The notes under the pieces: model-generated
Databases searched by the model: none
Told to the model about the DNA's origin: nothing
Seen by the model: only the letters and a program-made list of their open reading frames with translations
NCBI GenBank assembly: GCA_036172665.1
Contig: CM069874.1
Span: forward strand, 52,682,707 to 52,746,706
Source of the DNA: Prosopocoilus inquinatus
Taxonomy: Eukaryota > Arthropoda > Insecta > Coleoptera > Lucanidae
Direction of reading: 5' to 3'
DNA: 64,000 bases
In this document: positions 1-12,098 of the stretch, piece after piece
Position numbering within the stretch: position 1 is the stretch's first letter
How the letters are laid out: each line of letters begins with the position of its first letter
Translations under genes and position numbers: made by a program

Positions 1-200
1 GTATCTAGCCTCGCCCACAATAATTTCTGCCAAGTGGAGACTTTCGCATTGCACTCCTTTCCCACCAATTTAGTAATTGCAGAATTGCGGAAAGGTAGTA
101 GGTAGTCGGCGTAAAAAGCGTCTAATACAAAGGGGACCGCATTCTTTTCCCTGCTCATAAATATGCAAAAGTAAAGAATCACAATGACAGTCACTGACAC
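1..200 (-). repeat. dispersed repeat, inverted copy of the repeat at 59220-59460
   Basis: Read on the - strand, this stretch matches the repeat near 59.3 kb. Shared words include the gcccacaataat tip, a run around gcattgcactcctttccc, the cgcggaaaggt core and ttcttttccctgct. The two copies diverge by roughly a quarter of their positions. No coding capacity is visible. It is probably a non-autonomous element of unknown class. Confidence 0.55.
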
Positions 201-593
201 TGACAGTTCTTTTACAACCGCTGTCAACCCAACCATCTAAAATTAATATCAGACATGACTGCTATGTGTATCTCTCTCATTCATAGCCAACTCTAAAAAA
301 ATATTCTGTGGCTCACACATTACTAACGGGTGCATAGAAAAATAAACTATTTTAATCGCTGTTGTATGTCGCACTTTGATTTACTAATGCCGTGTAACAT
401 ACTAATGTCATAAATATTTGTCAAAATTCCCCTAGGAGTCGTTTACTTTTATTTGCACCCGATGATGCTTAATACTGTACATACAGTATACATTCATTAC
501 TTATTATGGGAAAAATACTTGTCTTTAATTGCAGCTACTAGTATACAAGACACTCACATTATTACTTGAAAACAATAGAAAAGAAATTTGTGC
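201..593. other. no feature recognised
   Basis: AT-rich sequence with no convincing reading frame, RNA gene or inverted repeat. It probably includes the 3' flank and terminal part of the Merlin element whose transposase ends at 594. Confidence 0.4.
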
Positions 594-915
594 TTAATTA
601 ATACTATAAATTTCCGCAATGCAACATAAAATTGCATTAAACTTATTTTGAACATTGCTAAAAGAGCAACGCCAAACAAATTCATGTAGGTAACTGCTGA
701 ATAAAGCTTCTGACGTTCCACACTGGCGTCGCAATTTCTTTTTTCGCGCGCATCCACATTCCTTCCACCTTTTGAGTATGAATATTTGGCTTTAGAGGGT
801 TGACGTAGTTCATGTACATACAACTACCTCATGTTCGTAGATTCCCCCGTCAATATTACCTACGTTATTGTAGCCAGCCCAACCATCCGACATAATTATT
901 GTACCAGACAATATA
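594..915 (-). pseudogene. Merlin/IS1595-type transposase, C-terminal half
   Basis: Reading leftwards from 915, the frames give GTIIMSDGWAGYNNV, which matches the second catalytic Asp motif of IS1595-type DDE transposases. HTQKVEGMWMRAKK follows (the His/Glu motif), then a tail HEFVWR...NKFNAILCCIAEIY ending in a stop at 594-596. Several frameshifts and stops interrupt it. The N-terminal half lies at 7254-7664 on the same strand, and the 6.3-kb element at 916-7253 sits exactly between the two halves. This family moves DNA by cut and paste. The copy is dead. Confidence 0.75.
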
Positions 916-1114
916 CAGGGTTACAACCAATTAAATGACCACCATGGGGATCTCGTAAACTATTAGAGATACAAAGATGGTTAAATTACAAAAAGGTTGC
1001 ACTACTTTGGAGCCTATCAAAATATTCAAAAAAATCTTTTCTATTTTCATTCGTTTTTGGAAATATCTTTAAAAAACTGAAAATTCTATGTTTCGAAAAT
1101 CTCGAATATCTGCC

Positions 1115-1555
1115 TTATGTATTAAAATAGAATCATGAAATTCGATATTTTTATGTTAAATTCGATGAGCAATCTAATAGAGTCCGAAGAAATAGGTTAG
1201 GATTCACAGTTTCGCAGAGAGGACTGTCAACTTTCTTTTTTCTTATGTACCCTATCTTCGGTGTTCATACCAGTAATACAAAAACAAAATCTGAATACGA
1301 CCATATGACACACTCATGGTTTTGTTTTTTTTTACAAAATATCAAGATACTGCAAAATTTTGTTTATATGATCGTATTTAAAAATTATTTCTGCATCACG
1401 TGCTATGAATATCTAAGTTGGCGTCTATAAGAAAAGAAACAGTTGACAATCGTATCTACGAAACTGTCAAACCTAACCTATTTCTTCGAACTACATTAGG
1501 TTGTCCATCGAATTTAATATAAAAACACCGAATTTTATAATTTTATCTTAAGGCT
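1115..1555. repeat. foldback element
   Basis: The left arm (near 1125-1240, with words such as attcgatgagcaatcta, gaagaaatagg and gactgtcaac) is the reverse complement of the right arm (near 1430-1550). The arms are imperfect, about 110 bp each, and separated by about 190 bp without coding capacity. Confidence 0.6.
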
Positions 1556-2679
1556 GTATGCTCGCTTACAGCTGAACTCGATTTCAAATGGGCGTATCAC
1601 TATTTTTCGCATATATTTAGAAGAAACATACGTTCAACATGTGTTCCTGCATTTTTACACACAAACGAAAAGAACAGAGAACAGAATTACCACCTAAACA
1701 TTTTCCTTGTAATTTATGACTCTGCTGTCACTGATCTTTATTTTTGATTGGTTTACGTGTCAGTTTGACACACCCACAAGAGAATATTCCGATAAGGCCT
1801 CATTCACATGGCTACCGCCCGCGGCCTCCTGCAAATTCTAAGGCCGAGCGCACACTCAGATGAGTAAATTTTTTTATGTAAAAGTGATGTAAATAAAAAC
1901 GGCGACCTGATCTAACACAGAAACTATGTAAAACTCGGAAAATAAAACTACGTCTGTCGGAAAGTGAAAGTTTATCAGAATTGAAACGACACAAAAAAAA
2001 CGCATAGCATGTTCCTCTGTAAATCAATAACGTCATTTTGTTGTTTCATTACCGTTATTATTACCCCTATAAAATTGTTTTTTTTTTTTTAAATTTTACG
2101 TGGGTTGCTTTTTTATCTAGACTACACTAGACTAGATCCTGCACTAAAATTAGGCACAATGAAGTATTGCGGTTTAAAGTGGACGTAAAGAAAAAATATA
2201 CATTATACAGAACAATTGTGCTTATGATTATTGGAATAGGAATTAATACTGCTCTAATGTACCGACGCTCATAGAGCAAGTTAATGCGTTAAAAAAGGAG
2301 GATAATTCATTGCCCTAAGCACGTAATCGGCGATCATTCTGATTGTGACGTTTATTTTTGCACCGGGTTCAAAGATAATGAAATTAATTCAGTTCCAGAC
2401 TTAGTAGAATGTGGATGACTTCATGATATTATTGCTTGCTGCAATCATTTGACGCATAATGCACAGTTTACTTTTAAATATGAACATTAATGCAGCGGAG
2501 ACGTACATTTCAATTGTTTCAAAATTTGTTGGTGGAAAAAGAGTTAACTTCTCTTTGAAAAATAGCTACGAAGTGAAATGCCACGCTGCGAGCCTTTCTT
2601 AAAATTTCAGTGAGCAATATCACCACCGCATTTATAAGAGAATGATCGGGAAAAGTCCAGGCAAATATACCAAAGTATA

Positions 2680-4426
2680 CAGTGTGCCCGGATACGTAGG
2701 GACAGCATGGGTAACTTCTGTCTTTGAAGAGATAGAGAGATGATTAAAGTAGCAAAAAGATGCAGGTTCGAGAGCTCATTAAGAATCCATTTTCAAACTT
2801 ACTTGTCATGGCCAACTTGGTTAAAATTTTACTAAAACCAATATCTCCTCATTTCTTTTATTTGCCGTAACTTTTTTGTTATTTAAGATATTGAGATGCG
2901 GTTTGAACTAGTTTGCATGATAATTTAATTACTTTTATGGGCACTTAATAAAACTAATCTCATTTTTACAAATTTTCAATAATCTAACCTAACCTTAAAA
3001 TTTTAAATTGGTACTCCCTAATTTTCTTGACCTTTATAAGAGAAAATTTATTTCTGAATGCAATGATGTAGCACACGATATGGAGACTTCTTCAAAATTT
3101 TGAAAAACCGAACTTATTCTTTTTACGAACAGAAATCGCTAGTGCCATGATCACAGAAATTTTGCTTTTTGTTTATCAAGTTATTCTGCAGTGGCACTGA
3201 TCGATTGCAGCCAATGGTGAGCGAGCCATTAAAATTTTAAACCAATATCACATCAGCTAGGGGTATGATGTGCCAAAAAGATAAGAATTTCATTGGTCTA
3301 AAATTTTAATCGCTTGTACACGATTGTCCACGAACGATCAGTGGCACTGCAGCTTCATCTGTGTAGCCTTTTCTGGATACTGAGCTTCGTATATTTCACG
3401 AGTAAGTTCTACGTTCTTGTAGCACTTGGTATACGTATAGTCGCAATCAAGTGAATCGAGACCTATTTAAAGTTCTGCAATCCTTAAGGAGTGCTTATAT
3501 TACATACATGTCTTCAATAAATTCAAAAACAAATCTTTACAAAACTGTCGTCTTGTCGCATACAAATCCTGATGAATCTTTAGCACAAGTCTAGCACAGG
3601 ACATCGTTTACACTATGTGACCTGTTCGCTACATATCTAGTATTTAATAATAAGAAAAAGTATCGCTCGTGAAAGATGACAATCAATTTTTGTTTTTGGC
3701 CGCGGCAGCATAATATTACTATGCTCTTTTTGGATCACTCCATCGTTACAAACCATCAGATCGCTTAATAGTTTAAAACAGCTAACTATTCTGCACGTGC
3801 GTAAAGTACCTTTGTATGGTCTGCGATCGCTGTGTTTTCCATTAATTTGGAATACAAATCTGTCTGGTAAAACATGTCGGATACATGTCAAATACATGGA
3901 AAATGTAATAGTAGTATGAGACAAATTTCAGATTCATTCCAGACTTGTCAAACAATATGTAGGACACATGTATAATACAAATATGTATGTAATGTAAACG
4001 CCCGTTTATTACCAACGTTAACAAGGGCGCGGTTAGCTTGCAACAGTCTCGATAACAAAGTTTTGTGATCATGGCACTAGCGATTTCTATTCATAAAAAG
4101 AATAAGTTCTGTTTCCCAAAATTTTGAAGAAGTTTCCATATCATGTGATACATCATTGCATTTAGAAAAAAGTCTCTCTTAAAAGGGCCAACAAAATCAC
4201 CAATTTAAAATTTTAAGGTTAGGTTAGATTATTGAAAATTTGTAAAAATGGGATTAGTTTTATTAAGTGCCCATAAAAGTACTTAAATTATCGTGCAAAC
4301 TAGTTCAAACCGCATCTCAATATAATCAAGTTGGCCATGACAAGTAATATTTGAAAATGGATTCTTAATAAGCTCTCGAACCTGCACCTTTTGCTAATTT
4401 AATCATCTTTCTATCCGGGTACACTG
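2680..4426. mobile_element. non-autonomous DNA element with roughly 480-bp inverted repeats
   Basis: Termini are CAGTGTGCCCGGATA at the left and TATCCGGGTACACTG at the right, flanked by TA. The inverted arms continue inward, 2680-3160 against about 4060-4426, and share long words such as ttggccatgacaagta and agtgccatgatcac. The centre (3170-4050) has no recognisable gene. A solitary end of the same family lies at 36000-36157. Confidence 0.7.
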
Positions 4427-4511
4427 TATACGTCAAAGTTGCGTAGGAGACGTTTTTACCGAAAATGCAGAGCACGACTGTTTCTTGGGCGAGGTAGAAA
4501 AGAAAACAGGC

Positions 4512-5503
4512 AGCCGAAGCTGAGGGTGACTACGGACTAATAGAAGAGGTGATCCCTCTTAAAAACTTAGAAGAAAATAAATCATCTTTAATGAACTACT
4601 TGAGCAGGACCCAGGTAGAGTTAGAATCGTTAGAGGGAAACACTGTTGGCCAAAACACCAAAGTGAAATGGCATAAAGAGCGAAAACTAACAGCAACGAA
4701 ATTTGGTATTGTCTGTAAAAGACGTCAAACAACTGATACCAAAAAATTGGCGTAAAAATTAATTTCCTCTAATTTTTCGAAAGTATAGTTACAAATTGGT
4801 GCCGTAACCATGAATAAATTGCGAGAAAACAATTTTCACAGGAATTTGGACATAAAGTTGAACGGCGGATTATTTATATCTAAAGAAATGCCGTATCTTG
4901 GAGCTAGTCCTGATGGACTAGTTGGTGAGGATGCTATAATTGAGATCAAGTGTCCCTATAAGTTAGCGAAGTTCAAAATAACTCCTCAGGAAGCAGCAAA
5001 GATGAAAGTTATGCCCTATTTCTTTTTGGATGGCAATACTGTGAAACTGAAGAAAACACATATCTACTATTATCGGATTCAAGGGCAGTTGGCTTTAACG
5101 AATAGTTGTATTCGTTGTATGGACACCTTTGGGAATGATATGTGAACAAGTAATGTTATTTACATAAACGTCAAGAAAGTTCTGAATTCATCATAATACA
5201 TTATTTTTTTCTGAAATCTTATAAGATTATTTTTGTAATAGTTTCAACTTTTAAGCACACGAAAGCTATAATTTTGACAATAAAATAAGTAAAACCGATT
5301 TGGTTTTGAAGACTAGTGTATAAAATAGATATTATAGACGATTTTAGAAAAAATAACAAGCAATTTACATTTACAACACACCTGTAATACGTTTTCTTTT
5401 TCAGATTAAAAAAGATGACAATTTTTGGCATAAAATGAAGCCGAAGTTAAAATATTTTCATTTAGAACATATGCTGCCTATACTGGCTTTAAAAGAAAAT
5501 TAA
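4512..5503 (+). pseudogene. YqaJ-family (viral-recombinase-like) nuclease, broken
   Basis: Successive frames give WHKERKLTATKFGIVCKRR, then NWCRNHE*IARKQF, then GLFISKEMPYLGASPDGLVG and IIEIKCPY. These carry the Asp of SPDGL and the E-x-K of EIKCP that form the YqaJ/lambda-exonuclease active site. They are followed by YYYRIQGQL. A C-terminal piece IKKDDNFWHKMKPKLKYF at 5404-5503 lies behind a good acceptor (cgttttctttttcag), with a likely donor at gaacaa|gtaatg near 5150. At least three frame breaks and an in-frame stop kill it. In other systems such proteins are 5'-3' exonucleases; in insects they often occur in repetitive DNA. The role in this element is unknown. Confidence 0.7.
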
Positions 5504-5701
5504 AATAACGATCCTGATCGATCTGGACAGTTGAAACCTCTTTCTGATAATCTGGTGACAATTCTGAAATAGATCTGTATTTGAAATTTGCTCTGCAAGA
5601 TTCCATATTATATAATGCCATATAATATCTAACTGTACTATGTCCACTAAAAAAAAATTGAGACAATTGTTGTGCATACATATTTGAGTTATTTTATTAT
5701 A

Positions 5702-5820
5702 GCGTTTTCTGCTGGCTGCACCGGTATGCACTGAATGTATCTCCATCTCGTTTTATTACATAAAGCTGAAACGAGTTGGAAATACACTCAGTGCGCACTA
5801 GTGCAGCCAGTGGAAAACGC
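5702..5820. repeat. 119-bp palindromic MITE
   Basis: GCGTTTTCTGCTGGCTGCACCGG at the left pairs with CAGCCAGTGGAAAACGC at the right. TA lies on both sides. The arms are about 50 bp around an about 20-bp loop. It can form a nearly perfect hairpin and has no coding capacity. Confidence 0.7.
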
Positions 5821-6771
5821 TATTAGTTTTAATGCAACTTTAAACTTGTTTCTAGAGAAATTTAAAAAACACGGAAATAAACAAACGGATGAATACATGA
5901 TAGCAACAATAATTAACTCCTCGTATTTACAACAGAACGTATTACGTGTTCCAGATTCTTTTAGTGTGTAGTACAATATGATTCAAAATGGCCGCACTAT
6001 TATCACCAGAACGTTAATATTAACAGGATCAAAAACAAGCTTTTAATTTTTTTTTTGAGATGCTTGACGAATGTTTAAAAATATCGTATAATGCAGATGC
6101 ACTTACAAATTTGAAACCGTGGTTGTAGATTAGGTTACAGTTGATGAGATCTGAATCCTCGTATTCATCAAGTATTTATATTTTATTCAATTAGTTGTGT
6201 AGAAACAAAAATTATTTGACGCAGTTCCGTTTCACTATTTGGGTGAACTTGATATTCAAAATGTTACATCACCGACCCATTTTACTTATTGTTTATTCCT
6301 GTGTTATCACATAATATTAATTACATGCATTAACAGGCATTTTTAATGATGTCAAGGTAAATGTGTACACAAATAAATAACAAAATATTGAGCAAAATAT
6401 TGAACATCCCCTTTTTAAAACTAATTAAGTGCATGACTACCAGATTTGCAGAAGTTTATTATGACAAAAATGTTTCTTTCAATGTACCGTAAAAAAATTT
6501 ACCAAAAAGCACGACTCTGAAAAGAGAAATCTTTGTAGAATTATTTTCTGGCAGCGCTCGGTAGCGTTCGTGTGTTTACGGTGCGTGTATTCTGTGTTTC
6601 ACTCATACACGCACTGAAACGCATTCGCTCTCACTCATACTCTTCATCTGTCACTAAATCGGGAGAATGAATGTGCGAATTCGCCCCTCTTGCACTAGGC
6701 CCGAAGGCGGAGCTAGCGTGTATCACATACCACATTTGATTTCAGCGATTTCATTCCGAAAATTTCAAATT
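5821..6771. other. no gene recognised; GC-richer patch at about 6540-6720
   Basis: An open frame around 5815-5971 shows no family motif. The patch at 6540-6720 is richer in G and C than its surroundings and contains short repeated actcata/cactcat words. I cannot assign either. Confidence 0.35.
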
Positions 6772-7020
6772 TGTTTCCCATTTCCTGACCTTATTTTTAA
6801 AAATAAAAAATAAAACTGAACGGTTTATTATTATTGAATACTGCGAAATTTCGGCTAAAGGCTTACATTTTCGAATTTTTTTAATTTTAATTTTTTTTTA
6901 AGGCCCTTTTGGCAATTCTCGAAAAACGAGCCTTTAGCCGCCTAACAGAATCTATTTAAAAATTTTTCGCGAAAAATTGGTACGATTTTAATGAAAAATA
7001 AGCCCAGGAAATGGGAAAAA
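6772..7020. repeat. foldback element
   Basis: ttcccatttcctg at the left mirrors caggaaatgggaa at the right, and ttcggctaaaggct mirrors gagcctttagccg in the middle. It lies just inside the right inverted repeat of the 6.3-kb element. Confidence 0.55.
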
Positions 7021-7253
7021 CGATTTTGGGGCCGAGCAAACAGCCTTAAGAAATAAAGAAGACAGTCGAGATTTTCGAAAATGAGAATTTTCAGTTTTTT
7101 GAAGATATTTCAAAAACGAAAGAAAATAAAAAAGATTTTTTGTATATTTTTTTACACCTCAAGATAGTGCAACTTTTGTGTAATTTAACCATGTTTGTAT
7201 CTCTTATGGTTTACGAGATCCCCATGGTGGCCCTTTAATTAGTTGTAACCCTC

Positions 7254-7664
7254 TATATTATATAATTACTGCCGTAAATGTTTCGTGAGAACGGTCAGGC
7301 ACTTCTACTAGAAAACATTTTTGGAAACCTCTTTCAATTCCCCCAAATACCTACCCAGTGTCCTGGTCTCTTTTCTTCACTTAATATTGCTTCCCTCTTT
7401 ACAACGTTATGTGGAAAATTAAACGCCCAGCAGAAAACTATAATTATTATAGCACGAAATCAAAGCTTACTTTTTCAGAAGAAAAAAGCGTTGCGCAACG
7501 GCTTTTTTATGGCAATACCACGTATGTCCATCACATACATTTGATCGTCGATTTAAATGCGTGGGTATCTTGCAGGTATTGCAATTTAAATTATTTCTTA
7601 TTAATCGCCGAGCAGCTAACCACTTTAAAACTTCAAGCTTTTCACCATTGAAAATTGCACTCAT
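7254..7664 (-). pseudogene. Merlin/IS1595-type transposase, N-terminal half
   Basis: The reading begins MSAIFNGEKLEVLKWLAARR. A zinc-ribbon-like stretch follows (NCNTCKIP ... CDGHTWYCHK), then SKL*FRAIIIIIVFCWAFN, VFGGIERG and CFLVEVPDRSHETF, interspersed with stops and frame changes. These are the ordered motifs of ISXO2-like (IS1595/Merlin) transposases. The segment with the first catalytic Asp is missing. The frame runs into the TA at 7254, where the 6.3-kb element is inserted, and resumes at 915. Further upstream on this strand (7675-7770) a short stretch MDRRGRPIGPLQIIEDV may be an earlier exon. Confidence 0.75.
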
Positions 7665-7770
7665 ATTGAATTAACATATATTACCTTCTATAATTTGCTG
7701 GTTATTCAAAATATTAACATCTTCTATAATTTGAAGAGGACCAATAGGTCTTCCACGGCGATCCATATCT

Positions 7771-8529
7771 ACACACAGAAAATTGATTTTCTTGATTGAA
7801 AAAAGTGTAACAGGCAGTAATAATTAACAGTAGATGAAACTATAAAACTAACTAAAATTTACGTTTATTTTCGTTTAAATATTAAGGGCGAGTCAAAAAT
7901 AGCGGCTTGTTTCCATTTTCACAGAAGGTGAGTACCGGCAAATGTCTCAGTGCGTACAATTCCCATTTCGTACAATTATTATCCTACGCATTTCCTTTTA
8001 CCGTTTTTAAGTAATTTAGATCAATTGCATGAATAAATTATACTTCCTGCATTACAGCTATTGCATCCGGAGAAAGGTTCTTTTAAACATTAAAAGTAAT
8101 AAGAATTTTTTTGAGATAATACGACTCAACAGAGGTTAAGAAGTTATTGCAATTGACCATTAAACAATTTATACGATAAATGTAATTGCAGAATTTGCAT
8201 GGATGAAATAGGAGGCACTTTATCGAACGCAAATCACCAAACGTCACCCTAATTAAAGCATGATTCGAATAAAGGAAAAATGGTGACGCCAATGTAGAAA
8301 TCTGAATCTTTGTTCAGCAGATATGTACATATAAGAACCATTTTCTATTAGCAACGTCAAAAATAAATTTGTGCATATCTCTATTGCATTGTTGAAACTT
8401 ACATTGTTAATTAAAGATAACTTTTTTTCTCTTGTTTTAAAATGATAAATTAATAACACTAGCCTGCGAAGGTTTTGCGGATGACATTAAACTAGGTGTA
8501 TGTAGTACATTTGGTGTTCCCGGGTTCGA
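7771..8529. other. no feature recognised
   Basis: AT-rich sequence with no convincing coding, RNA or terminal-repeat signal. Confidence 0.35.
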
Positions 8530-9410
8530 GAAAAATATAATAATTTTTTATTATTAAAATATTGTATTTAAAAAAATGGTACATTTTTTTAAATACAATA
8601 TTTTTATTTCATAAGTACATTTTTTTTTTATATTTTGCACTCTATCTAGAGGGTTTATTTTAGGAGCTAGAGGAAAACTTTAAATACAAAAGTTGTAGGG
8701 TTTTATGCCTATTATCTTTTAGAGTTATCGGAAGAAACAAAAACGCATAGCAAATTGTAGAAAAAAATTCAATTTTTGTTTTTTTAAATGGAACGACCTC
8801 TGTATTGTTTGCTAAGATGAGAGATAATATTTCCCTGATTTGAAAAATATATAAATATTAAATTTAAAATATCAGCCTAATAATGACGTTTAAAAATCAA
8901 GACGCCAGGAAAGGTGCTTAAAAAAGTTCTAAATGGCTGTTACAGTTAGCAGAAAATAACAATAATTCGACTGCTGGAAATTATAAAATGAATTAATAAT
9001 AGAAAACAAAATTCCAGGTCGCCTTAATATTTTAAACATTAATTCACTGATATTCTAACCTCAAATATCTCATAAGCGGCTCATTCAAATATCAACACAT
9101 TATATATTTTTGAAATCAGAAAAATATGGTCTTTCATCTTAGCTAACAATATATAGGATATTTCATTAAAAAAAACAAAAATTTAATTCTTTTCTCCAAT
9201 TTCCGATGCGCTCTTGATTCTTCTGATCTCTCTAAAAGATAACAGGCATAAAACCCTACAACTTTTGTATTTAAAGTTTTCCTGTAGCTTCTAAAATAAA
9301 CCCTCTAGATAAAGATAAAGATAAACCCTCTGGATAGGGTGCAAAATATAGAAAGAAACCTGTAATTTGAAATATTGTATTTAAAAAAAAGTGGTACTAA
9401 CGGGGTCACA
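8530..9410. repeat. foldback element
   Basis: Left arm words (tattttgcactctat, ctagagggtttatttta, gttgtagggttttatgcct) recur reversed in the right arm at 9230-9380. Each arm is about 230 bp. The centre has no coding sequence. The right arm has a local duplication of the motif taaaccctct. Confidence 0.65.
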
Positions 9411-9510
9411 GCAGCTGTACAGTTTTTGCTTATACCTAAACAGCCGGAATTTACTTAAAAGAAATAAACGGTCGTCGGAACCCAAGAAATGAGTACCAAT
9501 TTTGTTATTT

Positions 9511-10060
9511 TAAATGGAACACTCAGTATATTTTTACGAATTAAGAAAGATTGTTTTCATAATTCTAAAAATATATAGTTTGTTTATGTTTGGTCCTTTT
9601 TGCGATATTTGAAATTTATTTTTGTCTTGAAATGTTTTTACAGATTTATGTTATATAAGATTGTCTTAGCTGTCAGCGTTTTGTCTTATAAAATGACCCA
9701 GATGAGCAATCTTTTAATTGTTTTGTTAACACTTGTCACACATAACAAAATTCTTATTAATCAAAGTAAATCAATTTTTAAATTTCAAACTTAAAATATA
9801 AACAAACTACAGTCGAACCTCCGTAACTCAAACTTCAGGTTACCGGAAAATTAGGAGTAATAAAGATTTCAAGATAAAGAAATAGTTATACACAATGTGC
9901 AGGGACCATCAGCAAGTTTCGACTTATACACAATTTGGATTAGTGGAGGTGCGAGTTATAGAGATCCGACTGTATATACATATTTTTGAAATTAGGAAAA
10001 AGGGATTTTTCTTAATTCGAGAAAATATACTGTGTGTTACATCTAAAATAGCAGAGCTGG
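9511..10060. repeat. foldback element with CACTCAGTATA-type ends, hit by a pogo-like MITE
   Basis: aacactcagtatattttta near 9518 mirrors gaaaatatactgtgtgtt near 10020, and cttaattcg mirrors cgaattaag. The 163-bp element at 9810-9972 is nested between them. Confidence 0.4.
9810..9972. mobile_element. pogo/Tigger-like MITE
   Basis: It starts CAGTCGAACCTCCGTAACTC and ends GAGTTATAGAGATCCGACTG, flanked by TA. This tip is typical of pogo-type MITEs. The length of 163 bp leaves no room for a gene. Confidence 0.65.
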
Positions 10061-11077
10061 TTCTCATTTGGTAGGATTCCGATCGTCATTTGTTTTTTTT
10101 TTTTAGTAAATTCAGGTGGGTCAGGTAAATCCCTAAAACTTTTGCAATTACCATTTTTTTATATGTCTAATAACAAAATGTGTAGGTGCCGTTCAAAACA
10201 CAAACAAAAACTCTGTACATAATTTATTTGATTTTTTTGAAATCCTGACGTGATAGAAAAAAACTAAACTATTAACGTAGCGATCTCCTCAGTACCGGTT
10301 TAAAATCTATTCCTGTGCATAATCAATTTAATAAATTAATTTGTACTGTCACGGATAAGAAAAATGACAATTTACAGCCTTTAAATATTCTTCAGTTCAA
10401 GATATTTTTTTTGTTAATTTAACAATAAGGGAGTTAATAAAAAATCTGTATACCGTTTGGCGGGTGCTAGTAGAGACCAAAAAAGGAAAAAATGTCCAAT
10501 ACCCAATACGGTGTCCACGCTATGTGTTCACTCTTCTAATTTTTTTTTTACATAAAAGTCCAGATCGATAAATTAAATTAAAAAGCTGAGTTTTACGATG
10601 TAGCACTGGCCGGCGCACAGTGGCGGAAAAAAGTCGATTTTACAAGAGGATTAATTCGTTGATCTAACTGACTTTTCTTACATTACTTTAGTCGTAGAAT
10701 CTGGCTGTGATAATAGTTTTGCGGTAAAAATTTGCTTTCATCTAATATAAAGGCTTAAATCCCATTCATTAAGCCATAAAGACTTAAAAAGAGTAATGTT
10801 GTATAATTCCGTCAGCTTCATGGATTATTTTTATAAATTACTCCATTATATATTTGGTTAGTACATACTAACAGCTTTTTGTAAAAAAATAAGTTACTCT
10901 TTAAAGAAACTTAGACGTTATAATTAAAGCGGAAATTAGATTTCTGGTCGTAATACGAATTTTTAGTAAGCATACAAAATAAGCTTGACTTTCCTACAGT
11001 CTGAAATATTTTTTTTTTCTAAAAGCTACGATATTTAATTAACTACCCTAAAAATTTCACGGCCGCGATTTACCGCA

Positions 11078-11712
11078 TGCGATATATAGTTTCAAATTCC
11101 ACTCTCACCAGGATATCGCTTATTTGAAGAGATAGGCGGTAGGTTTAAATTTGGCAAAGTTGCTAAATTTGATGAGCATTAATGTCCGGAGAGAAAAAAT
11201 GTTAATTCTTCTTCGAAATAATTGTAAAAGAAGAAAAATTGTATTTTTTTATTTTGCCTTTACCTTCTTCTCACATTAAACATTTTTATTCTAGCTTTGT
11301 TTTAAAGAATTTTTATAATATGTGCTATATTGCCGTAATCGGCATAATGAATAGGTTCTCTGGCCACTAAATTTCAATATGGGCACCATAAGAAAAAATG
11401 AACTAGATGGTATAAATTTGACGAAACGTGTTATAGAAATATACTGCTTACCAATGTGTAGAGAATTGAGAAGTTTCTTAAGAAAGTAATTTAATTTTTT
11501 TTGATGTCTCTTCAAATAAAAAATATAAAGGTAAAATAAAAAAATGACAATTTTTCTTTTTGTACAGTTATATCGAATAAGAGTTAATATACAAACTTTT
11601 TCTTTGCGGATTATTAATCCTCATCAAATTTAGCAACTTTTCCAAATCTAAACCTACCGTCTATCTCTTCAAATAAGCGAGATCCCCCAGTGAGGGTCGA
11701 ATTTGAAACAGC
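11078..11712. repeat. foldback element, roughly 300-bp arms
   Basis: The left arm (atatagtttcaaattcc, cttatttgaagagatag, gttgctaaatttgatgagc) is mirrored by the right arm ending tttgaaacagcctgtatat. The middle is AT-rich with short repeats. Confidence 0.65.
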
Positions 11713-12098
11713 CTGTATATTGAATACGAAGTTGAATAGAGATGCGAAAAACAGCACCAGCAGTCCATACAAACACGATTTATTGAATCAAGGAGCTAAC
11801 AGAGCTCCTCACTGTTAGTTTGTAATAGGTAGGTACATAGAAACGTTCTGCACTTGGAGTGAAATTAAAATGATTATGCCTTATAAAAAAAATTTTTTGG
11901 AAACTTTGAGCAAGTCAAAAATTGTTATTTAGTACCTTCCTGAAGTTTCCTGAGTTTCACATCGATCAGACAAAAATTCTAGAAATGAGAGGTTTTTTTC
12001 AATAAATCCGGCGTTTGGCCCCACTGTGCAGCGTAAGACTTCGATTTCACCGAAAGGGACGTCAACTCTCTTATTTTAAATGGAACGGCTTATACATA

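Larger units (their letters stand above)
916..7253. mobile_element. 6.3-kb TA-target element with about 195-bp terminal inverted repeats, carrying a YqaJ nuclease relic
   Basis: The left end reads CAGGGTTACAACCAATTAAA, and the right end read backwards gives GAGGGTTACAACTAATTAAA. The match runs on for about 195 bp at roughly 80% identity and includes a shared accatggggatctcgtaaac word. TA flanks both ends. The insertion cuts a Merlin transposase gene in the middle of its reading frame, which fixes both borders independently. No DDE transposase is recognisable inside. The only coding relic is the YqaJ-type gene at 4512-5503. Other foldback elements (1115-1555, 2680-4426, 5702-5820, 6772-7020) are nested in it. 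Confidence 0.75.

Noticed and set aside
4205..4225. aggttaggttag, resembling insect telomere repeat TTAGG
   Set aside because: Only two units, inside an inverted repeat of a transposable element; not a telomeric array.
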